Source: JBHJGO01 sp050331715
Lineage (GTDB): Bacteria; Cyanobacteriota; Cyanobacteriia; Cyanobacteriales; Microcoleaceae
Assembly: GCA_050331715.1 (NCBI GenBank)
Contig: JBHJGO010000114.1
Span: 1 to 60,463, forward strand
Direction of reading: 5' to 3'
DNA: 60,463 nucleotides
Shown here: one piece after another, positions 26,781 through 35,375 of the stretch
How the letters are laid out: every line of letters begins with the position of its first letter
Position numbering within the stretch: position 1 is the stretch's first letter
Program-made: the position numbers and the translations under genes
The notes under the pieces: model-generated
What the model saw: only the letters and a program-made list of their open reading frames with translations
Database searches by the model: none
What the model was told of the DNA's origin: nothing

Positions 26781-27755
26781 CTAGAGCATTCGTAAGTGTG
26801 CAAGAATAGGCCGATGATCAGAAACACCAGCCGATAATGTATCGACCCGATCAACACTAACGTCTTGACTGGTAAAGATATGATCGATTGGGATTTTTAG
26901 ACACTGTTTTAACCATCCACTAGGAAAATGGGTTTGTCTCCAATCCTGATAGAACCAGGTTGGATTAATTCCATGTCCTAGATTAACGCTCCTCAACCCT
27001 GAGCGCTGGATAAAATGGTAAAAATAGATTGACCAGGAAGTCGTATTAAAGTCCCCCATAATAATAGTCGTGAGTTGTTGCTGAGCTGCATAATCTGCCA
27101 GAGCTGTTATTGTTTGATTGCGTCTAATAAAGTTCTGCTTCGATACTGGTGCTAAGGGATGTGTAACCACAACTCGAAGGCGTTTGTCTCCAACTATCAC
27201 AATTGCAAACAGGCTATGATAACGTGTGCCTAGATTCTCAGTTTTTGTCTCAACAATTGGATAGCGACTGAATAGACTCAACCCGCCCCCGGTAGCTCGA
27301 TAGTAATAAGGATAGAGATCTTCGACGCCATCCCTCAAAGCCGCAGCCTGTTCTTTAAAAGGTTCAACCAAACCAAAAATATCGACTGGATTTGCCCTCA
27401 CACGCTCAGCTACTGCTCTAGTATCCCAAAGTAGGTAATTGACATTATAAGTCATGACTGTCAGAGGAATTCCCCCGGTTCTGGTGTCTCGCAACCTGGG
27501 AACATACCAGCTAAGAATCGTGCTGCCATAGAAACCGAGAGCGATCGCCAGAACGATAATCAGCTTTCGTTGAGAACGGCTAAATTTTAGCAATAAAGTC
27601 AACAGAAGTATTGAGGTCAATCCCGCAAACCAGAGATAACCAGACCCGATAATTTCAAATAGCCACAACTTGTACCATTTGCCAGTAGAAAAGCTTAATA
27701 CCAGCAAAACAATCGAAGTGATCCATAGAAAAAAGTTGATGATATTTAAGAGCAT
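26781..27755 (-). CDS. Endonuclease/exonuclease/phosphatase family protein, membrane anchored
   Basis: 324 residues from the ATG at 27755. Three N-terminal helices (within about 1-85) precede an EEP domain with TYNVNYLLWD (about 102), the metal-binding Glu of FGLVEPF (about 128), THPLAP (about 203), MGDFNTTSW (about 234), DHIFTSQDV and the final VSDHRPI catalytic His. The domain is complete. Substrates in this superfamily range from DNA to phospholipids and inositol phosphates, so specificity is unknown; the active site should be outside the cytoplasm. Its start overlaps the end of the upstream DUF1963-like gene by 10 bp, consistent with an operon. Confidence 0.85.
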   Translation of the reverse strand: MLLNIINFFLWITSIVLLVLSFSTGKWYKLWLFEIIGSGYLWFAGLTSILLLTLLLKFSRSQRKLIIVLAIALGFYGSTILSWYVPRLRDTRTGGIPLTVMTYNVNYLLWDTRAVAERVRANPVDIFGLVEPFKEQAAALRDGVEDLYPYYYRATGGGLSLFSRYPIVETKTENLGTRYHSLFAIVIVGDKRLRVVVTHPLAPVSKQNFIRRNQTITALADYAAQQQLTTIIMGDFNTTSWSIYFYHFIQRSGLRSVNLGHGINPTWFYQDWRQTHFPSGWLKQCLKIPIDHIFTSQDVSVDRVDTLSAGVSDHRPILAHLRML

Positions 27756-28641
27756 TGAAATACAGCACGAATTGGCCAATGATCACATTGCCGACAGATG
27801 AAGTAGTTCAAATTACCTTTGTCTCCTAGCATGAGTTCCGCAGCATACTGAGTCGCTTTAAGTTCTGCATAATTGCCCTGTTTCCACAGATCACGCTCCT
27901 CTTCCGCTAGCCATCGTCCCCGACTGCCCCCATCCGTCTCATTACTGGCAATCGTTAACAGATACTCCATCTCTCGATTGCAATCCTCACACTGCTGCGG
28001 TTCTGGATCTTGAATCCAGGCAGGGTATCCTCCTACCTTTGTGCCATCGGCTACACTGAGCCAGTATTGATAGAGGGAGCCAGATCTCCAAACCTAGATT
28101 CTTTAGTTGTTTCTATTGCCTGCTTCAGTAGGTCTGCCGCTTCAATTTTTTCCCAAAGATGGGGAAAATCTTCTGTCAGGGCAAATGCACTGGGATATTC
28201 AATCACTTGCTCTGGATGCAGCACGCAGGGAGCCGGAACGTATCCTCTATGATCTGCATCGACCTTTGGCATAGAAGCTAGAATCTCATGAATATCGGAT
28301 CGCCTTCGCCAGAATACTTTCGAGGAAGGGGCATAGAGTGGTTCTACAGTTTTGTGATCATTAGGACACCAGAGAATCTGAAATAAATCAGTCTCTTGAT
28401 AAAACTCAAGCTCTGGCACATCATCGCGGCGAAGCTGCAAGATCGGAATATATGGACAATTATGTTCTTCACAGCGGGGCCAGGGTTCCTTGGCGGGCCA
28501 GATAAAATCACCACCAATCTTACTAGCGTCGTTAGCAGACTCGCCCTGACGCGGATGCAGTCGCACCGTTTCACGCGCAAAGGACGCTAGTTCAGGAACT
28601 GCATGGGCCATATCAACTATGGGTTTAGGAGTATGTCGCAT
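27746..28641 (-). pseudogene. DUF1963-like protein with a one-base frameshift
   Basis: The first part, from the ATG at 28641, reads MRHTPKPIVDMAHAVPEL and continues to a stop at 28051. Shifting frame near 28075-28085 restores SLYQYWLSVADGTKVGGYPA, then EDCNREMEYLLTIAS and an end at 27746. Together they make a protein of just under 300 residues with the look of the DUF1963/YwqG family (IGGDFIWPAKEPWP, GGYPAWIQDP, paired cysteines CEDC and CRQC). One base is missing after GATCTGGC relative to an intact frame. Either the gene is newly broken or the assembly has an error. It overlaps the start of the EEP gene. Confidence 0.75.
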
Positions 28642-28696
28642 GGTTACTGGGATTACATTATTGACATTACTAAACAAAAAGGCTAGCTATTTAAAG

Positions 28697-29191
28697 CTAC
28701 TCTGCTTTTCGGTAGACCATTAAGACTCGATCCAGGTAAAGCTCATCCGTGACGACCGAAACAGTTCGAATTAACTCCTGACCACCCCTTTCGACACTAT
28801 CTACTATCTTGGTGTCGCCATCGTCGTATCTCAGTTTTTCGTCTTTTGAATCTTTAGTTAATAGAAATACTCTGGAATCCTGAATATTCAAATAGCCTAC
28901 GAAAGGAATTACTTCAGGTGCTAGAACTCCATCTTCCCCAAACCAGCGAACATTTGGAGTATCAAAGCCAAGCTTTTTTTCTGTAAATTTCTTGTTTAGA
29001 GTGATCGCTAAGCTCAGTCCCTCTGTTGGTTCTAATCTATCAAGTAGCTCATGACCTTTGCCACTCAACCAATTCTCTACTCCCTGGGAATCTTTCTTGC
29101 CCTCTGTGAACTCAACTTGAAGGACTTTATCAGGATCTATCGAAGCAGTTCCAGTGAGCATCCAGGTTCCAGCTAATTTACTAATATCCAT
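28697..29191 (-). CDS. Hypothetical protein, beta-rich
   Basis: 164 residues from the ATG at 29191 with AAGG upstream; a longer frame to 29260 is less likely. The protein starts MDISKLAGTWMLTGTAS, which recalls lipocalin/calycin-like small beta barrels, and is largely alternating beta strands with acidic loops (KDSKDEKLRYDDGDTK). No signal peptide or membrane helix. I do not recognise a family. It is upstream of, and in line with, the frameshifted DUF1963-like gene. Confidence 0.6.
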   Translation of the reverse strand: MDISKLAGTWMLTGTASIDPDKVLQVEFTEGKKDSQGVENWLSGKGHELLDRLEPTEGLSLAITLNKKFTEKKLGFDTPNVRWFGEDGVLAPEVIPFVGYLNIQDSRVFLLTKDSKDEKLRYDDGDTKIVDSVERGGQELIRTVSVVTDELYLDRVLMVYRKAE

Positions 29192-29250
29192 GAGTTGCCT
29201 TGAGGAATGTATCAAATTTGGACTCGTGAGTGACGTTGGCAAGCTACCTA

Positions 29251-29321
29251 GTAATCGCAAATGATTTGTGAAATCGGGGTGAAGGGGGCGTTAACCCCTT
29301 CTTGGAAAGTCACCAAACCCC
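29251..29321 (+). repeat. Inverted repeat flanking the lipoprotein gene, left copy
   Basis: About 70 bp containing AATCGCAAATGATTTGT, GGGGTGAAGGGGGCG and CTTGGAAAGTCACCAAAC in that order. The same three words occur in the same order on the opposite strand at 30428-30499. Confidence 0.75.
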
Positions 29322-29400
29322 TTTACTTTTTTCGTGATTGATTTAGGACTGCTATAGTAACCTATTGAATTTTAAACTTGCAAGTAAATTAGCAGGCTAT

Positions 29401-29487
29401 CTAGATTCCCGCCTAAGCTGAAATGACGATACACACAAAGTGGAAATTAATAAACTACCAGGTTTCGGCCCGTGCAGGAATGACGAT
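29401..29487. repeat. Two decayed short palindromes, tandem
   Basis: TAGATTCCCGCCTAAGCTGA followed by AATGACGAT (29402-29430), and GGCCCGTGCAGGAATGACGA (29467-29486), are related to the ATTCCCGC...GGGAATGACG palindrome; each is followed by an ACACAC-rich segment (ACACACAAA and ACTACACACAA). Confidence 0.5.
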
Positions 29488-29555
29488 ACTACACACAATA
29501 TCAGGATTGACACACTACTAGGTTAGTTCTAGAAAAGACTGGACAACCTCTCAAC

Positions 29556-30167
29556 CTATAGAGAAGCCTGCTCCTGGCCATAAATTTGACGCCCAGCCTC
29601 CAGCTCTGAAGCAATATCCTGACGACCATTGATGAAAGTATACTGCTCGTTGTAGTTCCCTTCAGGACGTTCTCCAATGATGTACTGACGCACCGACATA
29701 TCCGGAGCATTCAGAACTACCCGATCGGATACCCGAACAATTGCTTCCTGGGCATCAGGGTCGATTTCGGAAAGTTGAGATACGACCCATATCTCATCGT
29801 TAACGACATAAATTTCTTGAATATTCAAATCATAGCCAATCGAGGGAACTTCGATTTCCGAAGTAATAGTGCGCTCTTCTCGTTCAGCACCAGGAAGATC
29901 GACATCGATGTAGGGAACCTCCACCGTTTCCTCTTCTTGAACAACAATCACTTTGGGAACAGTAACGGTCTCCTGCCTCACGCCGACCTTCACATCTGGC
30001 CCATCAATATCATACTTCGGCAGACTTCCTGCTTCTACATCCACATCTACATCTGGCAAACTTCCTGATTGTTCCTTTTCAACCTGACAGCCAACTAGGG
30101 GCACCAGCAACAACATCGATACCAGAGATAAAGTTCTTGCAACTCTACGGTTTTTAAAGTAGCTCAT
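29556..30167 (-). CDS. Predicted lipoprotein, acidic
   Basis: 203 residues. The N-terminus (RTLSLVSMLLLVPLVGC) is a lipoprotein signal with lipobox LVGC, so Cys27 should be lipidated. The next 90 residues are Val/Asp-rich with repeated GSLP...DVDV/DIDGPDVKVGV and VTVPKVIVVQEEETVEVPYIDVD segments, strongly acidic beta-strand-like. The C-terminal half (EIYVVNDEIWVVSQLSE, GRQDIASELEAGRQ) may be a small globular domain. I do not recognise a family. The gene is flanked by inverted copies of a 70-bp repeat, which is unusual. Confidence 0.75.
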   Translation of the reverse strand: MSYFKNRRVARTLSLVSMLLLVPLVGCQVEKEQSGSLPDVDVDVEAGSLPKYDIDGPDVKVGVRQETVTVPKVIVVQEEETVEVPYIDVDLPGAEREERTITSEIEVPSIGYDLNIQEIYVVNDEIWVVSQLSEIDPDAQEAIVRVSDRVVLNAPDMSVRQYIIGERPEGNYNEQYTFINGRQDIASELEAGRQIYGQEQASL

Positions 30168-30427
30168 AATTCGTCTATCGTCTTCCTACAAAAATGGACA
30201 GGATTCTACAGCCTTGTCTTCTCTTATTCCATTTATCACGAAACTTTGACTGGAAGTCTTCATCCTTTTGATGTATTCCTTCCTTAACTCTTTATATGTC
30301 CAGAGAGTTATGTATTTCTAAATCTGATCATGTTCTAGCTGTCTATAGATAAGATTCTCACTATCTTTATTCGTAACGAATAGGTGTATAGCAATCTCGA
30401 ATCAATCATGAAAAGCACTATGGAGGA

Positions 30428-30499
30428 GTTTAGGGACTTTCCAAGCAGGAGGCAGCGCCCCCTTCACCCCCTTTTTTACAAATTATTTGTGATTGCTAT
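30428..30499 (-). repeat. Inverted repeat flanking the lipoprotein gene, right copy
   Basis: On the minus strand it reads AGCAATCACAAATAATTTGT, GGGGGTGAAGGGGGCG and CTTGGAAAGTCCCTAAAC, matching the left copy at 29251 in order and spacing but inverted in orientation. Confidence 0.75.
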
Positions 30500-30524
30500 T
30501 ATGTCTACGACAAAGCAATGGTTA

Positions 30525-30543
30525 GGGTTAAATTTAGATTAAA
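30525..30543 (-). promoter_or_regulatory. Possible Pho box upstream of pstC
   Basis: On the minus strand, TTTAATCT (30536-30543) and TTTAACCC (30525-30532) are separated by three bases. The first fits the SphR/PhoB-type cyanobacterial consensus PyTTAAPyPy(T/A); the second misses at the last base. The 11-bp period fits tandem half-sites. Position, 100 bp before a phosphate transporter, supports it, but the orientation and only two units make it tentative. Confidence 0.35.
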
Positions 30544-30644
30544 AATTGCAATCGATAGTATCCATCTTGAGATAGATAAAGATTTTCTAAACTCACAATA
30601 AGCTTAAGCCAAAAGACATAAGTACAATTCTTAGTTCCTTCTCT

Positions 30645-31595
30645 ATGCAGAGTAGTATTACCAACGCTTACGACGAAGACCAAGATCGCTCGACTATAGA
30701 GGTTGTCGCTGATAAGGGATTTCTCTGGTTGACACGAATTCTATCTTTTGGTGTGGCAGGAATTCTTGTTTGGATTATTGTCCAGATCACGATCCAGGCG
30801 ATCCCTGCAATCCAGGACTTTGGATTGCAGTTCTTGACTCAGAGTGCCTGGAATCCAGTAGATCAGACCTACGGCGCACTGCCAATGATCTATGGAACAG
30901 TTGTTAGCTCCATCTTTGCACTACTGATTGCTGTCCCGATTGCTTTGGGATGTGCGATTGTTCTGAGCGAAAATTTCATCCCAAAATCTGTTCAGAGAAT
31001 CCTCGTTTTTGCCATTGAGCTACTAGCTGCGATTCCCAGTGTGGTTTATGGTCTTTGGGGGATTTATGTTCTGATTCCATTTCTACGGGTGATTGGTCGA
31101 TGGATTCATGACTATTTTGGCTGGATTCCATTGTTTGGAACGGAGCCTATCGGCCCTGGAATGTTTCCGGCAGGAGTGATTTTGTCAATTATGATTCTGC
31201 CAATTATTACTGCGATCGCACGGGATTCTCTAGACTCTCTTCCACCAGAACTGCGGGGAGCTTCCTATGCTGTTGGCTCAACTCGCTGGCAAACCATTTT
31301 TAGTGTGCTCATTCCAGCAGCGTTCTCCGGAATTATTGGAGGGGTAATGTTAGGTCTGGGCAGGGCTTTGGGAGAAACTATGGCGGTCACGATGGTGATT
31401 GGAAATAGCAACGACTTGAATGTCTCCCTGTTTGCACCAGCCAATACAATCGCATCTCTTATTGCTAGCCAATTTCCTGAGGCAAGTGATATTCAGAGAT
31501 CCGCACTGATGTATGCAGCACTAATTCTGTTCGTGATTACTTTAATCGTCAACATTTTGGCGGAGTGGATTGTTCGTAGCGTCAAGAAATACTAG
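30645..31595 (+). CDS. pstC: Phosphate ABC transporter permease PstC
   Basis: 316 residues, six membrane helices from about residue 28, with the binding-protein-dependent permease signature near LPPELRGASYAVGSTRWQTI (about 202-221) and GLGRALGETMAVTMVIG (about 236-252) typical of PstC. It forms with PstA the channel for phosphate import. The N-terminal 20 residues are acidic and cytoplasmic. pstA starts 12 bp after the stop. There is no pstS (phosphate-binding protein) in the window; upstream is a lipoprotein gene of another type, so PstS must come from elsewhere. Confidence 0.95.
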   Translation: MQSSITNAYDEDQDRSTIEVVADKGFLWLTRILSFGVAGILVWIIVQITIQAIPAIQDFGLQFLTQSAWNPVDQTYGALPMIYGTVVSSIFALLIAVPIALGCAIVLSENFIPKSVQRILVFAIELLAAIPSVVYGLWGIYVLIPFLRVIGRWIHDYFGWIPLFGTEPIGPGMFPAGVILSIMILPIITAIARDSLDSLPPELRGASYAVGSTRWQTIFSVLIPAAFSGIIGGVMLGLGRALGETMAVTMVIGNSNDLNVSLFAPANTIASLIASQFPEASDIQRSALMYAALILFVITLIVNILAEWIVRSVKKY

Positions 31596-31606
31596 GTAGA
31601 AGAATC

Positions 31607-32500
31607 ATGACTTCTGAAATCCAAGATCGACAATTTAAATATGTCAGTGAGAACCTGGAAGGCGACCAGATTGAGACCCGAAAGGTGATTGATCGTTCTC
31701 TTACGACGCTTGCGTTTGTTCTACTTGGCTTGGCTATTCTTCCTCTCGGTTTAGTCCTAACCTATGTTACGTTCAAGGGGATTGGCCGCTTTAATCTGAG
31801 CCTGTTCACCGAAGTTCCTCCAACGGCTTTACAAGAGGGTGGGGGAGTTGGATCAGCAATTGCGGGAACGGCTCTAGTCGTTTTAATTGATTCAGTCTAT
31901 AGTATTACCATCGGAATTGCAGCCGCAATTTATCTATCAGAATTCAGTTCAGACCAGGTGGCAAAATGGCTGAGATTTGCCTCTAATGTTTTAAGTGGAG
32001 TGCCGTCGATTATTATGGGCATCTTCTCCTACAGCGTTGTAGTGCTATCGATGAATCAGTTCTCGGCATTTGCAGCGGGTTTTGCTCTGTCAGTTCTCAT
32101 GTTGCCGATTATTGTTAGAACCAGTGATGAAGCGCTGCAGTTGATTCCACAAGAGGTGAGATGGGCTTCAGTTGGCGTAGGAGCCTCCGATTATCAAACC
32201 ATTCTTAAAATCGTTCTTCCAGCTTCTTTTCCTGCAATTATTACGGGAACGACTTTAGCAATTGCTCGGGCGGCTGGAGAAACTGCGCCGATTATTTTCA
32301 CCGTCCTATATTCCCAAGGTTGGCCAAGTGGAGTATTCGACGAATCAATTGCCACTCTATCCTATCTGATCTATAGCTTTGCAACGGTTCCCTACGAAAA
32401 CCAGCAGGAATTAGCCTGGGCAGCATCTTTGATTCTGGTTTTACTTGTGCTACTCACCAGTATTGTTTCTCGGTGGATGACTCGTCAACAACAGTACTAA
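31607..32500 (+). CDS. pstA: Phosphate ABC transporter permease PstA
   Basis: 297 residues, six helices, second permease of the high-affinity phosphate importer. Signatures: LSGVPSIIMGIFSYSVVVLS (about 127-146), the EAA-type loop near LIPQEVRWASVGVGASDYQT (about 181-200), and AIARAAGETAPIIFT (about 217-231), the PstA counterpart of the PstC motif. It starts 12 bp after pstC with AGAAG upstream, and pstB follows 81 bp later. Confidence 0.95.
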   Translation: MTSEIQDRQFKYVSENLEGDQIETRKVIDRSLTTLAFVLLGLAILPLGLVLTYVTFKGIGRFNLSLFTEVPPTALQEGGGVGSAIAGTALVVLIDSVYSITIGIAAAIYLSEFSSDQVAKWLRFASNVLSGVPSIIMGIFSYSVVVLSMNQFSAFAAGFALSVLMLPIIVRTSDEALQLIPQEVRWASVGVGASDYQTILKIVLPASFPAIITGTTLAIARAAGETAPIIFTVLYSQGWPSGVFDESIATLSYLIYSFATVPYENQQELAWAASLILVLLVLLTSIVSRWMTRQQQY

Positions 32501-32580
32501 ACACTTTCAAATCCGTCTGGTTCTAAACCTCAAGACATTTCAGAATACCCATCAGAACACCCAACCCCTAGGAGATTACC

Positions 32581-33489
32581 ATGGCCAGAGAGACACAAAA
32601 TAATCCATTTGCAAACACAAATAGAGATACAAACTCAAATTCAAACAGAAGTGCGGAAACAAACTCAAACTCAAACTCAAATTCAAATTCAAATTCAAGC
32701 AAAAACTCAAGCAAAAACTCAGTTCTGCACACGGAAGGTCTAAACGTTTACTACGGGGATGCTCTGGCTCTGCGAGATGTCAACATGGAGATTTATGAGC
32801 ATCGGATTACTGCTTTTATTGGCCCCTCTGGTTGTGGAAAAAGTACCCTGGTGCGTTGTTTTAATCGGATGAATGACTTGATTGATATTTTCCATTTAAA
32901 AGGCCGCGTGCTGTATCGGGGTAAAAATATTTATTCCGACAAGGTTGATCCCGTGAAAGTAAGACGCAAGATTGGAATGGTGTTTCAAAAGCCGAATCCC
33001 TTTCCCAAGTCAATCTATGAAAATATTGCCTACGGCGCTCGGATTAATGGCTTTTCTGGAGATATGGATGAACTGGTTGAAAGTTCTCTGAAAAAAGCTG
33101 CCCTTTGGTCTGAAGTGAAGGACAAATTAGATAGCAATGGTTTATCTCTGTCTGGAGGTCAGAAACAACGCCTTTGTATTGCTCGCGCTGTTTCCTTGCA
33201 ACCTGATGTAATCCTGATGGATGAACCCTGTTCTTCCCTTGATCCCCTTTCCACCGAAAAAGTTGAAGAGCTAATTCGTGATCTCCAAGGTGATTACACT
33301 GTAATTATTGTGACTCACAACATGCAACAGGCAGTGCGACTTGCGGATATGACTGCCTTTTTCAACGCTGAGGAAGGGGAATCTGGTAATCGCTTTGGTT
33401 ACCTAGTGGAATATAGAGAGACAGAGTCACTGTTTGATAATCCCAAAGAGGAAGCGACCCAAAAATACGTTGAGGGCCGATTTGGCTAA
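32581..33489 (+). CDS. pstB: Phosphate import ATP-binding protein PstB, with Asn/Ser-rich extension
   Basis: 302 residues. The ABC ATPase begins at about residue 48 (VLHTEGLNVYYGDALAL) with Walker A GPSGCGKST, signature LSGGQKQR and Walker B VILMDEPCSSLDP, energising PstCA. About 47 residues before it are unusual: an Asn/Ser repeat (six NS dipeptides, then SSKN twice) coded by TCAAAY hexamers. Normal PstB proteins are about 260 residues and start near the beta strand. The start is supported by AGGAG six bases upstream, so the extension is translated. It is probably unstructured. Confidence 0.95.
   Translation: MARETQNNPFANTNRDTNSNSNRSAETNSNSNSNSNSNSSKNSSKNSVLHTEGLNVYYGDALALRDVNMEIYEHRITAFIGPSGCGKSTLVRCFNRMNDLIDIFHLKGRVLYRGKNIYSDKVDPVKVRRKIGMVFQKPNPFPKSIYENIAYGARINGFSGDMDELVESSLKKAALWSEVKDKLDSNGLSLSGGQKQRLCIARAVSLQPDVILMDEPCSSLDPLSTEKVEELIRDLQGDYTVIIVTHNMQQAVRLADMTAFFNAEEGESGNRFGYLVEYRETESLFDNPKEEATQKYVEGRFG
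32662..32721 (+). repeat. In-frame AAY-TCA microsatellite in pstB
   Basis: Six consecutive AAY-TCA hexamers (Asn-Ser), then two AGC-AAA-AAC-TCA 12-mers. Two more AAY-TCA copies lie just upstream at 32632. Changes in copy number by whole hexamers would keep the pstB frame. Confidence 0.85.
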
Positions 33490-33502
33490 TTGTACTAACT
33501 TG

Positions 33503-33556
33503 CTTCCTGGACTCCTGACAATGTGAGAGCAACAATGCGGGAATAACCAGGAAGTA
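33503..33556 (+). terminator. Long-loop inverted repeat between convergent genes
   Basis: CTTCCTGG (33503-33510) and CCAGGAAG (33547-33554) could pair with a loop of 36 nt; a T-rich run (TATTTATTCTTTTTT) follows on the plus strand. It lies between pstB and the convergent flavin reductase gene. The long loop makes terminator function uncertain. Confidence 0.35.
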
Positions 33557-33557
33557 T

Positions 33558-34100
33558 TTATTCTTTTTTCAACTTTTGGGTGTTGATAATCAGGCTATGG
33601 GCAAATTTATCCAGTCGCTCTGCCAGCTTTTCATCCTTCAGGGTTCCATCAGCATCAAACGCTTGCCATGCTTGGCCAATGGCAATTTGCTCCGGAATTG
33701 CCCAGGCATGAACCCAACGCATGATCAGGCGCAACTCATTCAGGGCATTACTGTTTGGCTGACCTCCCAGAACACTGATAAAGCCAGCCACCTTACCACT
33801 CAGTTCATCAAAGCTCATCAGGTCAAGGGCATTTTTGATGACCCCGCTAACGCTGCCATGATATTCAGGTGTGGCCAGGATCAAACCATCGGCCTGTTTT
33901 ACTGCGTTTTGCAATACAGCAACATCAGGATAGTCTGGATACCCGTCGCCGCCATCACAAAAAGGCAAATTCATCTCTCGCAAGTCTAGTATCTGAGTCT
34001 CTGCACCTAACGCTTTTGTTCGTTCAACTGCCAGATGCAACGCTTGCATACTGTAGGATTCTGTTCGCAAGCTACCACCAATGCCGACAATCTTAGTCAT
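33558..34100 (-). CDS. NAD(P)H-dependent FMN reductase family protein
   Basis: 180 residues, flavodoxin-like fold. The N-terminal IVGIGGSLRTESYSMQAL phosphate loop and the LATPEYHGSVSGVIKNALD segment (about 80-98) are typical of the NADPH-dependent FMN reductase (ChrR/AzoR-like) family, which binds FMN and reduces quinones, chromate or azo compounds. GFISVLGGQPNSNALNELR fits the family dimer. The physiological substrate is unknown. It is convergent with pstB and follows an EamA transporter gene on the same strand 68 bp away. Confidence 0.88.
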   Translation of the reverse strand: MTKIVGIGGSLRTESYSMQALHLAVERTKALGAETQILDLREMNLPFCDGGDGYPDYPDVAVLQNAVKQADGLILATPEYHGSVSGVIKNALDLMSFDELSGKVAGFISVLGGQPNSNALNELRLIMRWVHAWAIPEQIAIGQAWQAFDADGTLKDEKLAERLDKFAHSLIINTQKLKKE

Positions 34101-34168
34101 AAAGTCTCACTAAAACTCTGAGGACATTATACAAGTTAACGAAATCTTGATAGTACTAAATTCCGTAC

Positions 34169-35227
34169 TTAAGCACCTCGAAATCCAGTCTCACTCTCCA
34201 TTTCTAAGGCCAGAGTTCGATCATCATTTTTTTGTTGCGATCGCTTCTGTCTTGCCCCTAATTGGCTAACTGCAATTCCCACTAAAACTACAGAGCCTCC
34301 GATCAACTGAGCAGCTGAAGGAGCTTCCCCTAAAATTAGAAATGCTGTGATAATTCCAGCCAAAGGAGTAAAGGAAGTTGCTAAAGAAATTTCAGCAGCA
34401 GAGTTTTCACCAACTCCCATATACCAAGAGGCTTGACCCAGGGCAATAATCACTGCTCCATAAATTAACATCCATCCCCAAAGAAAAGGAGAAAAGAGAT
34501 CCATAAAGTGACTCTGTCCATAGATAATCAAAGCGGCAAAGAAGAAGACAATCGTCCCAATCAAAGCTCGAAATACCGTATAAAGACCTGAGTCGACATT
34601 TGATAAGCTCTGCTTACTGAGAATTCGAGAGAATGCCAAAACAACAGCAGCGATAATGGTTAATAGTTCTCCCAATCCAATGCTGAGTATATTCTCCATT
34701 TTTCCCATATCTTCCCATAAAGATTGTAGAAGAAAAATGATAACCACACCAATCACCGATAGGCTTGCACCAATCACTTCAAGACGATGAACTCGTTCGT
34801 TCAGCCACCAAACTGAAAGTGCTAAAACAAGAGGTGGTTCAATGCGTCCAAATAGAACCACATTTGTCACCTCAGTTCGATCCAGGGCTTCAAATGTCAG
34901 TCCAGGGGCAAGGGCTGCTGCCATAATTCCAACCAAATTTATGTTTCGCCAATCTTTTTGACTGACTTCTCGTAACTGACGAGGAGCTAGTTGACGATGG
35001 TAGACTGCACAGAGAACAGCTAAGGCACAGATATTTCCTACGAACAGGATATTACAAAAAGAAACTGGATTCTCTCCGCTACCCGCATTCTCTTCACCGA
35101 GCTGAGTCAACTTACGAGTGATTGACTTCGAAGCACCGAAGATAACAACTGCTAGCCAAAGATAGAGTGCCCCAGGTATTTTCTCTAAAAGTTTTTTCCC
35201 TTTTTTCCACACACGAGTGAGGCTCAA
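34169..35227 (-). CDS. EamA/DMT family transporter
   Basis: 352 residues with ten predicted helices in two EamA repeats (first from about residue 18, LYLWLAVVIFGASKS; second from about 175). Drug/metabolite transporter family; substrate unknown. The start is TTG at 35227: AGGAG lies ten bases upstream and the first in-frame ATG would remove the first three helices. The C-terminal 30 residues are polar. It reads toward the flavin reductase gene and may be co-transcribed with it. Confidence 0.85.
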   Translation of the reverse strand: MSLTRVWKKGKKLLEKIPGALYLWLAVVIFGASKSITRKLTQLGEENAGSGENPVSFCNILFVGNICALAVLCAVYHRQLAPRQLREVSQKDWRNINLVGIMAAALAPGLTFEALDRTEVTNVVLFGRIEPPLVLALSVWWLNERVHRLEVIGASLSVIGVVIIFLLQSLWEDMGKMENILSIGLGELLTIIAAVVLAFSRILSKQSLSNVDSGLYTVFRALIGTIVFFFAALIIYGQSHFMDLFSPFLWGWMLIYGAVIIALGQASWYMGVGENSAAEISLATSFTPLAGIITAFLILGEAPSAAQLIGGSVVLVGIAVSQLGARQKRSQQKNDDRTLALEMESETGFRGA

Positions 35228-35375
35228 ATTGCTATAACTCCTAAAGATCAGTGATTTAGATTATAGGGTACATTGACAGAGACCCTAGCTGAAAATTATT
35301 AATCTTCCCTGAGAGAGATGACCCCATCCTAGTCAACTTGGTAGGAGTATAATGAAAAGTTAGAGTAAGAAACCC

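Larger units (their letters stand above)
29192..29555. other. Repeat-rich intergenic region
   Basis: 364 bp without a gene. It holds one copy of an inverted repeat pair (29251-29321) and two decayed short palindromes separated by related flanks (29401-29487). AGTGGAAATTAATAAACTACCAGGTTT and later ACACACTACTAGGTT-like segments suggest a local duplication. Confidence 0.6.
30168..30644. other. Divergent intergenic region upstream of pstC
   Basis: 477 bp without a gene. It holds a perfect 13-bp palindrome ATTCGTAACGAAT (30369-30381), the right copy of the 70-bp inverted repeat (30428-30499) and two Pho-box-like octamers (30525-30543) before pstC. It should contain promoters for both the lipoprotein and the pst operon. 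Confidence 0.6.
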
